A stretch of DNA of 64,000 nucleotides from the NCBI RefSeq assembly GCF_964063325.1, contig NZ_OZ061317.1, positions 1 through 64,000 of the forward strand, written 5' to 3'. The position numbers and the translations under genes are program-made. Shown piece by piece: positions 1-7,685 of this stretch (position 1 is its first letter; every line of letters begins with the position of its first letter). The notes under the pieces were generated by a model, which saw only the letters and a list, made by a program, of their open reading frames with translations, ran no database searches and was not told where the DNA came from. The DNA is from Hafnia alvei (GTDB lineage Bacteria > Pseudomonadota > Gammaproteobacteria > Enterobacterales > Enterobacteriaceae).

Positions 1-1
1 T

Positions 2-367
2 GTGGAAGTTTCTGTGATTTCCAACGGCATCCCGCCCAAAGCGAGCTATATGCTGGATGCATCAGCCGATATTAATCGGAAGAGGAAAAACGAAGGGCTT
101 GACAGTCTCCAAGCAGCACTAGAAATGTACGCGATGGACGGTGGATGGGTCGATGGTGAATGGTTTCAATTACGAAATGGCTACACATTAAATCAAACTG
201 GCTACGCATTTCTAGAGCGTCCAATAGAGCGGACAGGCTCGAGGGGGAATTATCCGCACGCCTGGGCTGAACCTACATTCACATTGATCACACAAGGGAG
301 TATGTCAGAAAACTGTTGGTGGTCGAAAATCAGTAACGATACTGGAGTGTTTTGGAAAGGAAATTGA
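2..367 (+). CDS. Unknown protein, C-terminal part, truncated by window edge
   Basis: The reading frame is open from the first bases of the window to a stop at 365-367, giving about 121 residues. A GTG at position 2 could formally start it, but no ribosome binding site can be seen, so the gene most probably begins upstream of the window. The C-terminus is rich in aromatic residues, Gly, Asn and Thr and ends in a Trp-Lys-Gly-Asn tail, a composition seen in surface adhesin tips and phage tail-fibre ends, but no family is recognised. A hairpin that could be its terminator follows at 400-432. Function unknown. Confidence 0.5.
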   Translation: MEVSVISNGIPPKASYMLDASADINRKRKNEGLDSLQAALEMYAMDGGWVDGEWFQLRNGYTLNQTGYAFLERPIERTGSRGNYPHAWAEPTFTLITQGSMSENCWWSKISNDTGVFWKGN

Positions 368-399
368 CCTGACCACAATGCCGGCGGCAGAACTGGAGA

Positions 400-432
400 G
401 GGGGTTATTAAGTATAAGCAAAAATAACCCCC
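400..432 (+). terminator. Hairpin after the first ORF
   Basis: GGGGGTTATT (400-409) pairs perfectly with AATAACCCCC (423-432) around a 13-nt A-rich loop, about 35 nt after the stop codon of the upstream ORF. The 3' side is followed only by a short T-rich stretch, so intrinsic termination is likely but not certain. Confidence 0.5.
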
Positions 433-454
433 TTGCTTTATCCACCAACTGTCG

Positions 455-550
455 ATGATGTAATGATGTAATGATGTAATGATGTAATGATGTAATGATG
501 TAATGATGTAATTAAATCATGATTTAATGAAATAATGAAACAATGAAAGC
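455..550. repeat. 8-bp direct tandem repeat (ATGATGTA), 7 exact and about 5 degenerate units
   Basis: Seven exact head-to-tail copies of ATGATGTA run from 455 to 510. The 8-bp register continues as degenerate units (attaaatc, atgattta, atgaaata, atgaaaca, atgaaagc) to 550. The block lies between two convergent or unrelated genes and is not coding. It could be a protein-binding array, for example centromere-like, or a length-variable microsatellite. Confidence 0.85.
511..528. promoter_or_regulatory. Perfect 18-bp palindrome inside the octamer array
   Basis: ATTAAATCATGATTTAAT equals its own reverse complement. It spans the first two degenerate units of the octamer array, directly after the last exact copy. 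A dimeric DNA-binding protein site is the simplest reading; the protein is unknown. Confidence 0.6.
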
Positions 551-589
551 ATCACACATCACCTGTATGTCTATTCATAGGATATGACG

Positions 590-994
590 CTAGAGTCGCC
601 TTGGGCGCGTAGTTTTACTAAACATCGTAACGGAAGCTTGTAGCGCGGCCTTTTGTGTTTGCACTCGAGCTTCAGGAAGTGGTTGAGCCCGTACCGTTCC
701 GGGTCCTTCGGGGTACCTGACCTTAGCCTCATATTTGTCGCCAGAGAATCGCCGAAATGAAAACTCACTCGTAGGCCGTAGACTTCCGTCCGGCATAATT
801 TCCAGTAAAGTGCGATCAGAATTAGTAACAACATGGCGTCGGGGGGGAAGTATAGGTTCCCACGATTTACGTATTGGTGTTGTCTCTTTTAACCAAAGTT
901 CTGCGGGTTGAAAAATAGCTCGAAAGCTCGTTGTGATTTTATCGAAGAGTTCCTCTTCATCAATACCAATAATAAGTCGCTCATTGAGACTCAT
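590..994 (-). CDS. Hypothetical protein
   Basis: A 134-codon ORF with an ATG at 992-994 preceded by a strong ribosome binding site (AGGAAGG, 8 nt upstream), which is the main reason to believe it. The N-terminus is acidic (many Glu/Asp around residues 10-20), the C-terminus is Arg/Lys rich. No known domain is recognised. Base use is less gene-like in the last third, and a second frame is open on the same strand (571-834), so the 3' part may be frameshifted or decayed. It stands alone, divergent from the FMN reductase gene. Confidence 0.5.
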   Translation of the reverse strand: MSLNERLIIGIDEEELFDKITTSFRAIFQPAELWLKETTPIRKSWEPILPPRRHVVTNSDRTLLEIMPDGSLRPTSEFSFRRFSGDKYEAKVRYPEGPGTVRAQPLPEARVQTQKAALQASVTMFSKTTRPRRL

Positions 995-1203
995 CTTAAT
1001 GGCCTTCCTAGCTTATCTATAGTTAGTTTTTTACGAATTTACGTGTTCAGAACGTTTCAAAAAAGTGTAACAGTTAAATATTCTGGTAATGGCTCTCCTC
1101 CAACCATGATGTGGCAACTTATCTGAAACTTTGTCGGTGTTAAAACCTAATATCAATAACATGATATGGGCACAAATCTTCCCATTTCATCCTAGGTGTA
1201 GTT

Positions 1204-1758
1204 ATGCGTATTCAAATAGTGATAGGTAGCGTTCGACTCGGACGTGTTGGCCCACAAATAGCAAAGTGGGTTAATGATGTTGTAAGCAGTAGATATCCTT
1301 GTGAACTTGTCGATTTAAAGGACTGGAAACTTCCAATGGACGATGAGCCAAACCTACCTGCAGAGGGAGGCTACATCAGTGCGCATACACTTTCTTGGAG
1401 TAAGAAGATTTCAGAAGCTGATGCCTATATATTTGTTTTTCCGCAATATAACTGGGGTTACCCAGCAGCCTTAAAAAATGCAATCGACCACTTATACAAG
1501 GAATGGAACAACAAACCAGTGGCGATGGTCAGCTATGCAAATAGAGGGGGAGGGAAAGCAGCACTTCAATTGCGGCAAGTCTTACAGGGACTGCACATGA
1601 ATGTTACAGAGACGAATGTTGAGATTAAACTTTCCGAAGTGGATTTGTCAAAGACGACTGCGGATGAAGTTTACCCAGTTTCACTGAGTCGCTATGAAGG
1701 CATCCTGAACGAAGCCCTAAGTCAGATAGCTGAACTCAAAAGCGCCGCTCAAATTTAG
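1204..1758 (+). CDS. NADPH-dependent FMN reductase family protein (flavodoxin fold)
   Basis: The 184-aa protein begins with the phosphate-binding loop of the FMN reductase family (GSVRLGRVG, residues 8-16) and carries the second flavin-contact motif PQYNWGYPAALKNAID at residues 80-95, followed by a Gly-rich strand end (YANRGGGKAAL). Family members transfer electrons from NAD(P)H to FMN, quinones or azo compounds in the cytoplasm; the substrate cannot be told from sequence. Length is normal for the family. The start has AGGTG about 6 nt upstream. It is a single gene without operon partners, probably accessory cargo. Confidence 0.85.
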   Translation: MRIQIVIGSVRLGRVGPQIAKWVNDVVSSRYPCELVDLKDWKLPMDDEPNLPAEGGYISAHTLSWSKKISEADAYIFVFPQYNWGYPAALKNAIDHLYKEWNNKPVAMVSYANRGGGKAALQLRQVLQGLHMNVTETNVEIKLSEVDLSKTTADEVYPVSLSRYEGILNEALSQIAELKSAAQI

Positions 1759-1846
1759 AGTGTCTCGATGAGTTAATTGGTGCATTGCTAACGCAAATGG
1801 GGCGGTATGCTAATGAATGATAGGCAAACCGCCTTGGCGGCTAAGT

Positions 1847-2185
1847 TTACTTATCTTTTTTTTTGAAAAGCCAAATACTGGCAAGGCTACCAAGAATTGC
1901 GCCAAATAATTTTCCCATAATGATCATTTCCGTAGGGGATAATCCATCATCTCTCCGGTAATGATTATAGTCAGCGGGTATTGTGCCATCAAAGGCTTGA
2001 AAAATTTGTGGGGCACAAACGAGGCCGAACAGCAAGATAGCACCTGCTATCATGTAGTTACGGTGGCTAAACCTCCCCGTTTCATTTAACCAGAAATAAC
2101 AGCCCACACTAAAAACAATAAAGCCAAACGCAAAGCCGGCAAATAAAGTTCGAATGTCGAGAATAGCGTATCCTACTGCTTCCAT
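1847..2185 (-). CDS. Small membrane protein, unknown function
   Basis: A 112-aa protein with three predicted hydrophobic segments: about residues 13-34, 44-63 and 90-107, ending in a Lys-rich cytoplasmic tail (FKKKDK). The central loop (residues 64-88) is polar and acidic. The start has AGGA 6 nt upstream of ATG. No family is recognised. It lies directly downstream of, and on the same strand as, resD, but 35 nt separate them and a functional tie is not evident. Confidence 0.65.
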   Translation of the reverse strand: MEAVGYAILDIRTLFAGFAFGFIVFSVGCYFWLNETGRFSHRNYMIAGAILLFGLVCAPQIFQAFDGTIPADYNHYRRDDGLSPTEMIIMGKLFGAILGSLASIWLFKKKDK

Positions 2186-2220
2186 AGCTTTTCCTATAGT
2201 TCGATGAACGAAATGTGATA

Positions 2221-3003
2221 TTAGCCGTTCCCTTTCAGCATGGCTACCGCATCGGCCTCTGGCATCTGAAACTGTACTCGGTGCCTCGCAGCGACATCGA
2301 GCGCAAACACCTTGGTATAGACCTCGGTCGAACTGACCGACTTATGCCCCATCAGGCTCTGCAGCACCTTCAGCGGAATGCCGGCGTAGAGCATATGCAT
2401 CGCATAAGAATGCCGGAACGTATGCGGCGTTACAGGCACAGAGAACCTCACCCCATCGGCCGCGGCGGCGTCAACGGCCTCATTGATCCACGTCCTTACG
2501 GTTCGGTCAGTCACACTCCATATCCGCGCCTTTTCCATTCTTCCGGTGCGTTTATTGCGTCGTTCTTGGGGAATTTTTAATGTCGCAATCATCATCTGCA
2601 ACTGCGAGACATACTGTGTATCAGAGAGAGGGACCAAACGATGTGAAGCAATGCCTGTGGGGGTACGGCCCGATGTTCTAGCCGCTTTTTCTTCTCGCTG
2701 CTTTAACGTGGCCAACTGAACAAACGGGTAGGGCGGCACCAGCGAAAAATCGCCCCGCGTCAACGCTAGCGCTTCATTAATACGCGCGCCGGTATTCCAC
2801 AGCGTGGCCAACAACATCTTACGATGCAAATCGGGCACATAATGAAGCAGGGCGCTCACTTCTGGTGCCAGCAAGTATTTAGGCAGTTCGTCCTGCACAA
2901 TGGCCATCTGCCGTAATGCCAGAGCTGCGGGGTAATCGATGGCCACGGGTAACAGCTTTTTGTCTGGGGCATAAGGCTGTCCGGGAAGAGAAGGGTAATT
3001 CAT
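2221..3003 (-). CDS. resD: ResD-type tyrosine recombinase (plasmid multimer resolution)
   Basis: The 260-aa protein is very close to the D protein (ResD) of the F plasmid, from the N-terminus (MNYPSLPGQPYAPDKKLLPV) onward. Tyrosine-recombinase catalytic residues are all present: Arg74 (NTGARINEAL), His194-x-x-Arg197 (PHTFRHSY), His220 (LMGHKS) and the nucleophile Tyr229 (STEVYTKVF). In F it resolves plasmid multimers at the rfsF site. In F the gene follows ccdAB; here the upstream neighbour is an unrelated ORF whose stop overlaps the resD start by 4 nt, so the toxin-antitoxin genes have been replaced or lost. The target site in this plasmid was not located. Confidence 0.93.
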   Translation of the reverse strand: MNYPSLPGQPYAPDKKLLPVAIDYPAALALRQMAIVQDELPKYLLAPEVSALLHYVPDLHRKMLLATLWNTGARINEALALTRGDFSLVPPYPFVQLATLKQREEKAARTSGRTPTGIASHRLVPLSDTQYVSQLQMMIATLKIPQERRNKRTGRMEKARIWSVTDRTVRTWINEAVDAAAADGVRFSVPVTPHTFRHSYAMHMLYAGIPLKVLQSLMGHKSVSSTEVYTKVFALDVAARHRVQFQMPEADAVAMLKGNG

Positions 3004-3431
3004 GATACCTCGGGTGTTTCACAACGTACTGTTGATAACGTCTGGCGCTGCTGGGAGTAAAAAGAGTGGAGCTCATCCAGCATAATCAGCGCGCGGCGAC
3101 CACTTTTACGAGGAAACATTCTCCGCATCTCAGGGGTAAGTTGATTACGTTCCCACCCGTAAGGAAAAATAATGCTGTAGTCACTTCTCTCAGGGAGAAT
3201 ATCAGGGCCTGCGACGATGCGAGCGACTTCCTGATTCAGACGCTCTCCGCGCCAGCCATAAGCAGCCAGACGCTTGCGGATACGCCCAATAGGAAAACGC
3301 TTATCAGAGTGACGGGGGAAAGTCAGCGTCCCGTCTTCGCCTCGAGTAATACCCAGCATATCCAGAGACTGCTCGATCACCACTGTTCGTGTGGGGAAAT
3401 ATTCACGCATAGTTTTCATCATATTTTCCAT
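3000..3431 (-). CDS. Hypothetical protein co-transcribed with resD
   Basis: A 143-aa basic protein with no recognised domain. Its stop overlaps the resD start codon (ATGA), so the two are almost certainly translationally coupled. The middle part is rich in Arg and Gly (RKRLAAYGWRGERLNQEVAR), consistent with nucleic-acid binding, and the C-terminus carries MLDELHSFYSQQRQ, a probable helix. In the F plasmid this place is held by ccdB, but there is no resemblance to CcdB. Possible accessory factor for ResD; this is inference from position only. Confidence 0.6.
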   Translation of the reverse strand: MENMMKTMREYFPTRTVVIEQSLDMLGITRGEDGTLTFPRHSDKRFPIGRIRKRLAAYGWRGERLNQEVARIVAGPDILPERSDYSIIFPYGWERNQLTPEMRRMFPRKSGRRALIMLDELHSFYSQQRQTLSTVRCETPEVS

Positions 3432-3491
3432 TACAGACCCCTTGTCAGTTAAATCGAATTTGTACCCTGTTCAAGGCACTGACGGTAACCA

Positions 3492-3860
3492 TCATTGTCT
3501 TTCTGCATCACCATCACCGGCCTCAGCATTAACGACTGCATTTATGGCTTTCTCTACTGAAAAAGGACGCAACTCCTGATTACTGAACCGGACCTTATAG
3601 CAAAGGTGCTGTGCATACTGTCCGTTCTGACGTAGTTCATAATCGACAACAAAGGCAATAATGTTGCGGCCATTCAGTCCCCAGCCAGGTGAAACACAGC
3701 AGTAGCGGCTGTAGAGGTCTTTCAGCTCGTCAAAGAAAGCCCCTTGAGTCACCGGCCCAGAGGCCTTCACCTCATCACGTCGGTTCATGAAGTAGCCCAC
3801 AGCTGCTTTTTTGGAAGCAAACTCCCTTCCCTTGATAATCACCTTAGTGGAACGTCCCAT
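3492..3860 (-). CDS. DUF3223/DCL-like protein
   Basis: A 122-aa protein. Residues 12-110 follow the layout of the DUF3223 (DCL-like) family: an F-x-S-K-K-A-A start (EFASKKAAVGYFMNRRDEV), a middle FFDELKDLYSRY segment corresponding to the FL-x-x-LL-x-x-H region, a G-x-G/I turn (GWGLNGRNIIAF), and a final R-P-F-S-V-E-K-A. Family function is unknown; plant DCL acts in plastid rRNA maturation. The start has AGG upstream. It lies upstream of the resD pair and on the same strand. The assignment rests on motif layout by eye. Confidence 0.55.
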   Translation of the reverse strand: MGRSTKVIIKGREFASKKAAVGYFMNRRDEVKASGPVTQGAFFDELKDLYSRYCCVSPGWGLNGRNIIAFVVDYELRQNGQYAQHLCYKVRFSNQELRPFSVEKAINAVVNAEAGDGDAERQ

Positions 3861-3923
3861 CCTTAACTCCTCACAGGTTATGCTGCATTATTGAGAAATC
3901 TCGTCACTCACCATGAGTGCTTC

Positions 3924-4289
3924 TTAATTTGCTGGCTGAGCACGTTCTTTCACAATCTCCTCGGCGATAGCACAAAATTGATCATGCTCGCTTTCCAAAT
4001 AGGCATAGTAGATCCGTGCATCCTGCTCGGTTAGCCCATTTGGGTTCCCTACAAAATACGCCTGCAACGTGGTAATGGCGTGTCGAAAGGTGGCCAGATC
4101 ATATGCCCAGTCAGCGAGCTCTCCTGCTGCGTCCATTTCTTGCTCAAACAAGACATACTGCTTTTCTAAGATATCCAGTCCAAGACGAGTCGCTGCATGG
4201 ATATTACCTTCATCGCCATTTGCGATGGCGTTGCGGATTTTTTCAAATGAATACCCAAAGCCATCTTTACCGGTGATCGATTCAAACAT
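3924..4289 (-). CDS. Hypothetical protein
   Basis: A 121-aa acidic, probably all-helical protein with no recognised domain. The start ATG is preceded by a purine-rich AAGGAAAATG context on the minus strand, a good ribosome binding site. It is the most upstream member of a minus-strand series (3924-4289, 3492-3860, 3000-3431, resD) separated by short gaps, which may be one transcript originating in the AT-rich region 4290-4560. Confidence 0.55.
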   Translation of the reverse strand: MFESITGKDGFGYSFEKIRNAIANGDEGNIHAATRLGLDILEKQYVLFEQEMDAAGELADWAYDLATFRHAITTLQAYFVGNPNGLTEQDARIYYAYLESEHDQFCAIAEEIVKERAQPAN

Positions 4290-4756
4290 CTCATTTTCCT
4301 TAAGTTGATAGTAATACGACTAAATATTATTTGCGTGCATATAAATGCATAAACATTTATCACTAAAAGTGAATACAACAACAGTAACAGTCTCACCAAG
4401 TAATTACCGAATCCCGATGTCGGCATGATCCGATTTTCTTGGATATTAACATTTCTCGGAAGTCGGTCATGATGCTTAGACGCACACTCTGGATGTACTC
4501 TCTCGCCACGAGTATGATAAGACAATATCAATACTACTATATATAGTGGTTAAAAATAAAATCCGACCGCGCATATTGATTTTTTCGACAAAGGACGGCC
4601 TAGAGAGGAGCAAGATCCGCTTCCTGGAGTTTTCGGATCTGACCGTGACAGGAGAAGGAGTGTATGTAGGTTCTGTACTGTATGTACGATATGTATAAAC
4701 TATATTGTATGTATTATTTGTAGTTTGTGTATTGTATATCCCCCCGGAGCCAGATC
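4290..4756. promoter_or_regulatory. Divergent control region with TGTATGTA repeats upstream of the KfrA-like gene
   Basis: This 467-bp stretch holds no convincing gene. It is AT rich and lies between divergent transcription units. TGTATGTA occurs three times as exact copies at 4661-4668, 4679-4686 and 4706-4713, with related steps (tatgtata, gtatatc) between. KfrA proteins repress their own promoter by binding repeats near it, so these copies are the likely operator of the KfrA-like gene. A tactactatatatagt dyad-like stretch near 4530 may belong to the promoter of the leftward genes. Confidence 0.5.
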
Positions 4757-5368
4757 ATGACAACACTCTCCCCGGACACCGTCCGCCGCATTGAAGACGC
4801 CGCTGCCGCCCTTATCGCTGCCGGCAACCTGAACCCGACCAACGAGCAGGTCCGTCAGCACCTCGGCGGCGGCTCCCTGTCCCACATTTCCCCAGTGATG
4901 CGCGCGTTCCGAGCCCGCCAGCGCGAGCAGGCCGCTGAACAAACCACGCCCCTGCCGGCAGAGCTGGCGCAGCTGCTGACCGGCCAGCTGGTGCTGCTGT
5001 GGCAGGCGGCGGTGAAACAGGCTGAAGCCGGGGCTCTGGCGGCGCGCGAGCAGGCCGACGACGACATTGCCCGTTCTGACCAGGAGCGGGATGAGGCGCT
5101 GACGAAGGTGGCCGCCCTGGAAAGCGAGCTGGCGGTGCTGCGGGAAGTGGTGGCTGAACGTGACCGCCTGCTGCAGGAGGTGCGCGAGCTGCGCGCGGAG
5201 GCGCTACCGCTACGCGAGCAGGTGGCCCGCCTGACCGCCACCGGCGAACACCTGGCGACGCAGCTGCAGGACACGAAAGCGGAGCTGAAGGAATCCCGGG
5301 AGGACGACCGTAAACTTCAGGCCGAACTGCTGGCCCTGGCCCGCCATGACGGGAAGGTGAAAAAATGA
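4757..5368 (+). CDS. KfrA-like DNA-binding coiled-coil protein
   Basis: The start chosen is the ATG at 4757 with CGGAG 7 nt upstream. The 203-aa product has the KfrA architecture: an N-terminal helix-turn-helix region (residues 1-60, including LNPTNEQVRQHLGGGSLSHISP) followed by an Ala/Glu/Arg/Leu-rich coiled coil from about residue 85 to the end (many heptads such as LREVVAERDRLLQEVRELR). KfrA of RK2 is an autorepressor linked to plasmid maintenance. This copy is shorter than RK2 KfrA (about 300 aa). The gene is markedly GC rich compared with its upstream region. It heads a four-gene unit: its stop overlaps the next start by 4 nt. Confidence 0.75.
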   Translation: MTTLSPDTVRRIEDAAAALIAAGNLNPTNEQVRQHLGGGSLSHISPVMRAFRARQREQAAEQTTPLPAELAQLLTGQLVLLWQAAVKQAEAGALAAREQADDDIARSDQERDEALTKVAALESELAVLREVVAERDRLLQEVRELRAEALPLREQVARLTATGEHLATQLQDTKAELKESREDDRKLQAELLALARHDGKVKK

Positions 5369-5985
5369 GACAGGAAAGAACATTACGTATAAAGGCATTT
5401 CGACGGGCGCTGGAGCTTGGCGCCGGTGAGCGGGCTGACGAGTGCCGTCATTTTCCTCGCTGGAAAATGGAACTTAGGAATTTCCCGCACGGCAGCTGCG
5501 ATTTAGCCAGCAACACACTGGCGAAGTACCTGACAGATACTGAGGGATGCCACCCCTGCATCATTTTTATGGAAGGTAACGCTGGCTTTCATGAAGCGGA
5601 AAACTCAACGGTTCACGGGCATGTCATCGTATTGCTGGACGGGGAATATATAGATCTGACGCTGGATCAGTTTCCAGAATATCCGGAGTATATCCAGGCT
5701 GAAGCTGTCGAGTCAGGTGGCTCACTGGGAAAACTTCTGCGCAATATAATGAAGCATGAAGACCCGGTAAAAACCCGCCGGGTTGATCTCAATGGTGGCG
5801 AAGAGCTGTATGCCTGGTTACGCGATACCGCCGACGAAGTGCTGGCTGCGGACCCGGAATGGCAGGTCTGGGAACAGTCTATAGCGGAACAAAGGGAAGC
5901 GGCCCTTAAGCTGTTCCCATTTCTGTCTAACATGCAGAAAATTGAGTGCGAACAGGGCCAGGACAGTCAGGAGGCTGCCAGATGA
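5365..5985 (+). CDS. Papain/transglutaminase-like protein of unknown function
   Basis: A 206-aa protein whose first half shows an ordered Cys-His-Asp triad as in papain/transglutaminase-fold enzymes: Cys45 at a helix start (PHGSCDLASNTLAKYL), His86 at a strand start (HGHVIVLLDGEY) and Asp97 in the strand after it (YIDLTLDQF). The IDLT-DQF pattern is typical of small transglutaminase-like hydrolases. The C-terminal half is a charged helical region. ATGA overlaps link it to the KfrA-like gene upstream and the DUF2971 gene downstream. It may be a protease or a deamidase/peptidase-like effector; substrate unknown. Confidence 0.6.
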   Translation: MRQERTLRIKAFRRALELGAGERADECRHFPRWKMELRNFPHGSCDLASNTLAKYLTDTEGCHPCIIFMEGNAGFHEAENSTVHGHVIVLLDGEYIDLTLDQFPEYPEYIQAEAVESGGSLGKLLRNIMKHEDPVKTRRVDLNGGEELYAWLRDTADEVLAADPEWQVWEQSIAEQREAALKLFPFLSNMQKIECEQGQDSQEAAR

Positions 5986-6770
5986 AGATTTATCATTACA
6001 CTGACCTGAACGGCCTGAAGGGCATCATCGAATCAGGCTCACTGTGGGCGACGCACTTTTCCTTCCTTAATGACAGCAATGAACTGATTCACGGCATGAA
6101 CTGCCTTGAGAATGCCCTGCAGTACCTGAGGGACGACTTTAACCCGAAAACCCTCAAGTTCATCGAACATGCACTGACGCACTTCAGAATGCACCGGGCT
6201 GCTCATGTCTATAACCTTTCTTTCTGTCTCGAACCCGACCTGTTAAGTCAGTGGCGGGGCTATGGCAGCTCTCAGGGCGTGTGTCTGGAATTTGATGATG
6301 AAGAACTGATTGCCTCCCTGGAACTCACGCACTACCAGGTGTTTAAAAACCGGGTGATCTATACCAAAGAGGATTCCACGCTTGAAGCCCGGAACGAAAT
6401 CCTCGCCTTTTTTCGTCAGCCAGAGGTTCAGGCGGCAATAAATGCAGATGTAATGCATGAGATGATTCACGCAACCAAACTAGCACACAGCCTGCCGCCT
6501 TTTTTCAAGAATGACGGTTTCAAAGAGGAGCAGGAGTTCCGGATGGTAATTCTCCCGGACAGACCTTTTAAGGGTGTCAATTTTCGTGTCAATGACAGCG
6601 GTCTGGTGCCATATCTGATCATTAAAGCTAAAGATAAGCTGCCACTGAAAAACATCAGAATTGGTCCCCGCAGTAACAGAGCAATGATGATGGATGGGAT
6701 TTCATTCCTGTTACAGAGCAAGGGGTACACCAGTACACGGATTTCGTTTACTGAGACACCGTTCCGGTAA
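5982..6770 (+). CDS. DUF2971 family protein
   Basis: The start is placed at 5982 where ATGA overlaps the previous stop, giving 262 aa beginning MKIYHYTDLNGLKGIIESG. The features of DUF2971 are present in order: the HYT motif (residues 5-7), the LWATHFSFLNDSNE segment (21-34), FCLEPDLLSQWRGYGSSQGV, and a late EEQEFRMV motif. The N-terminal HYT / SGxLWAT layout resembles ADP-ribosyltransferase folds such as DarT, which is inference. DUF2971 genes often occur in accessory and defence islands. A 34-nt gap with AAGGGA precedes the next gene. Confidence 0.75.
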   Translation: MKIYHYTDLNGLKGIIESGSLWATHFSFLNDSNELIHGMNCLENALQYLRDDFNPKTLKFIEHALTHFRMHRAAHVYNLSFCLEPDLLSQWRGYGSSQGVCLEFDDEELIASLELTHYQVFKNRVIYTKEDSTLEARNEILAFFRQPEVQAAINADVMHEMIHATKLAHSLPPFFKNDGFKEEQEFRMVILPDRPFKGVNFRVNDSGLVPYLIIKAKDKLPLKNIRIGPRSNRAMMMDGISFLLQSKGYTSTRISFTETPFR

Positions 6771-6804
6771 ACTCAATTAAGAAGTAAAACTTCAAGGGAT
6801 CAGT

Positions 6805-7545
6805 ATGTTGAATAAAGTTTCACAAATTAATTTGGCTAAAATCCTGGCTGAAAAATTTAACGAAGGTGACTGGCAGGAGCTGTTTGCTGTTACATCTTGT
6901 GAAGATGTTCCGGAAGGGCTGTATAAATTCTACCAGCATGTTCACTGGGACAACCCGGAGCTGAAAGGGGTGGCCATCTCTGCCATAGAAAGCACTCTGG
7001 CCAGAGACGCTGATAACCTTTCTAAAATCTGGGCGCTGGATAATGTTCAACGCTTTATCAACAATGCCAATACTGAGTTATTCAATGAAATAAAGGACAT
7101 TGTTAATCAGAATAGGCAAAGAAATGTTTCCGCAGCTCCAGTGAAAAATGTGAACGAAAACATTTACCAGGCTTTAGAAGATGCGGAAGTGTTGCTTCAG
7201 AAATATGGACCACACCGGGCTTATGATCGTGTCCATACAGCTCTTCATGCTTCATTAAGACAAATGTGTGCAAACCATGGAATTGCGACCAATAGTACAA
7301 ATAATAATGTTCCAGGATTGCTTTCCCTGATAACTGCACATCTCAAGGCCCTGCCGGATGATGGAAGAAACGAAGATGTGTTTAAAATGTTGAAGTCATC
7401 TGCCGCAATACTACATGGAATCAATAACCTGCGTAACAATTTCAGTATGGCCCATCCTACTGAAAATTTGCTTAATGAGGCCGACGCACGTTTTGCCATA
7501 AATCTGGTTCGTTCCATTATGACTTATATTGATGAATTGCTTTAA
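6805..7545 (+). CDS. Abi_C-like protein (putative abortive-infection domain)
   Basis: A 246-aa protein, start supported by AAGGGA 7 nt upstream of ATG. Residues about 120-246 resemble the Abi_C (abortive infection C-terminus) domain: an N-terminal helix pair with YDRVHTALHASLRQM, then the hallmark R-N-x-F-S-x-A-H (LRNNFSMAHPTENLLN), then a final helix with AINLVRSIMTYIDELL. HEPN-type RNases carry a comparable R-N-x-x-x-H motif, so RNase activity is possible. The first 110 residues are unassigned and helical. It is the last gene of the KfrA-like unit; a hairpin follows at 7604. Confidence 0.55.
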   Translation: MLNKVSQINLAKILAEKFNEGDWQELFAVTSCEDVPEGLYKFYQHVHWDNPELKGVAISAIESTLARDADNLSKIWALDNVQRFINNANTELFNEIKDIVNQNRQRNVSAAPVKNVNENIYQALEDAEVLLQKYGPHRAYDRVHTALHASLRQMCANHGIATNSTNNNVPGLLSLITAHLKALPDDGRNEDVFKMLKSSAAILHGINNLRNNFSMAHPTENLLNEADARFAINLVRSIMTYIDELL

Positions 7546-7603
7546 TTTTAATAAAAATATGAGGCTCACAGCGAACAGATAGAGTATCAACGAAGAAGTG
7601 AAA

Positions 7604-7632
7604 TACGGCCAGCATTTCGAACTCTGGCCGTA
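7604..7632. terminator. Hairpin between convergent genes
   Basis: TACGGCCAG (7604-7612) pairs with CTGGCCGTA (7624-7632), loop 11 nt. It lies between the Abi_C-like gene and the converging HTH gene and can serve both directions, though no long T run follows. Confidence 0.45.
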
Positions 7633-7685
7633 CTCTTATGGTTTAACAATTGATGATCACCTGTGTAAGCGTTTAATAAACTTTT

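Noticed and set aside
455..550. CRISPR array
   Set aside because: The repeat unit is 8 bp without spacers and there are no cas genes in the window.
4855..5274. 139-codon Ser/Arg-rich frame opposite the KfrA-like gene
   Set aside because: Low-complexity composition produced by the antisense of Ala/Glu/Arg codons; no start signal.
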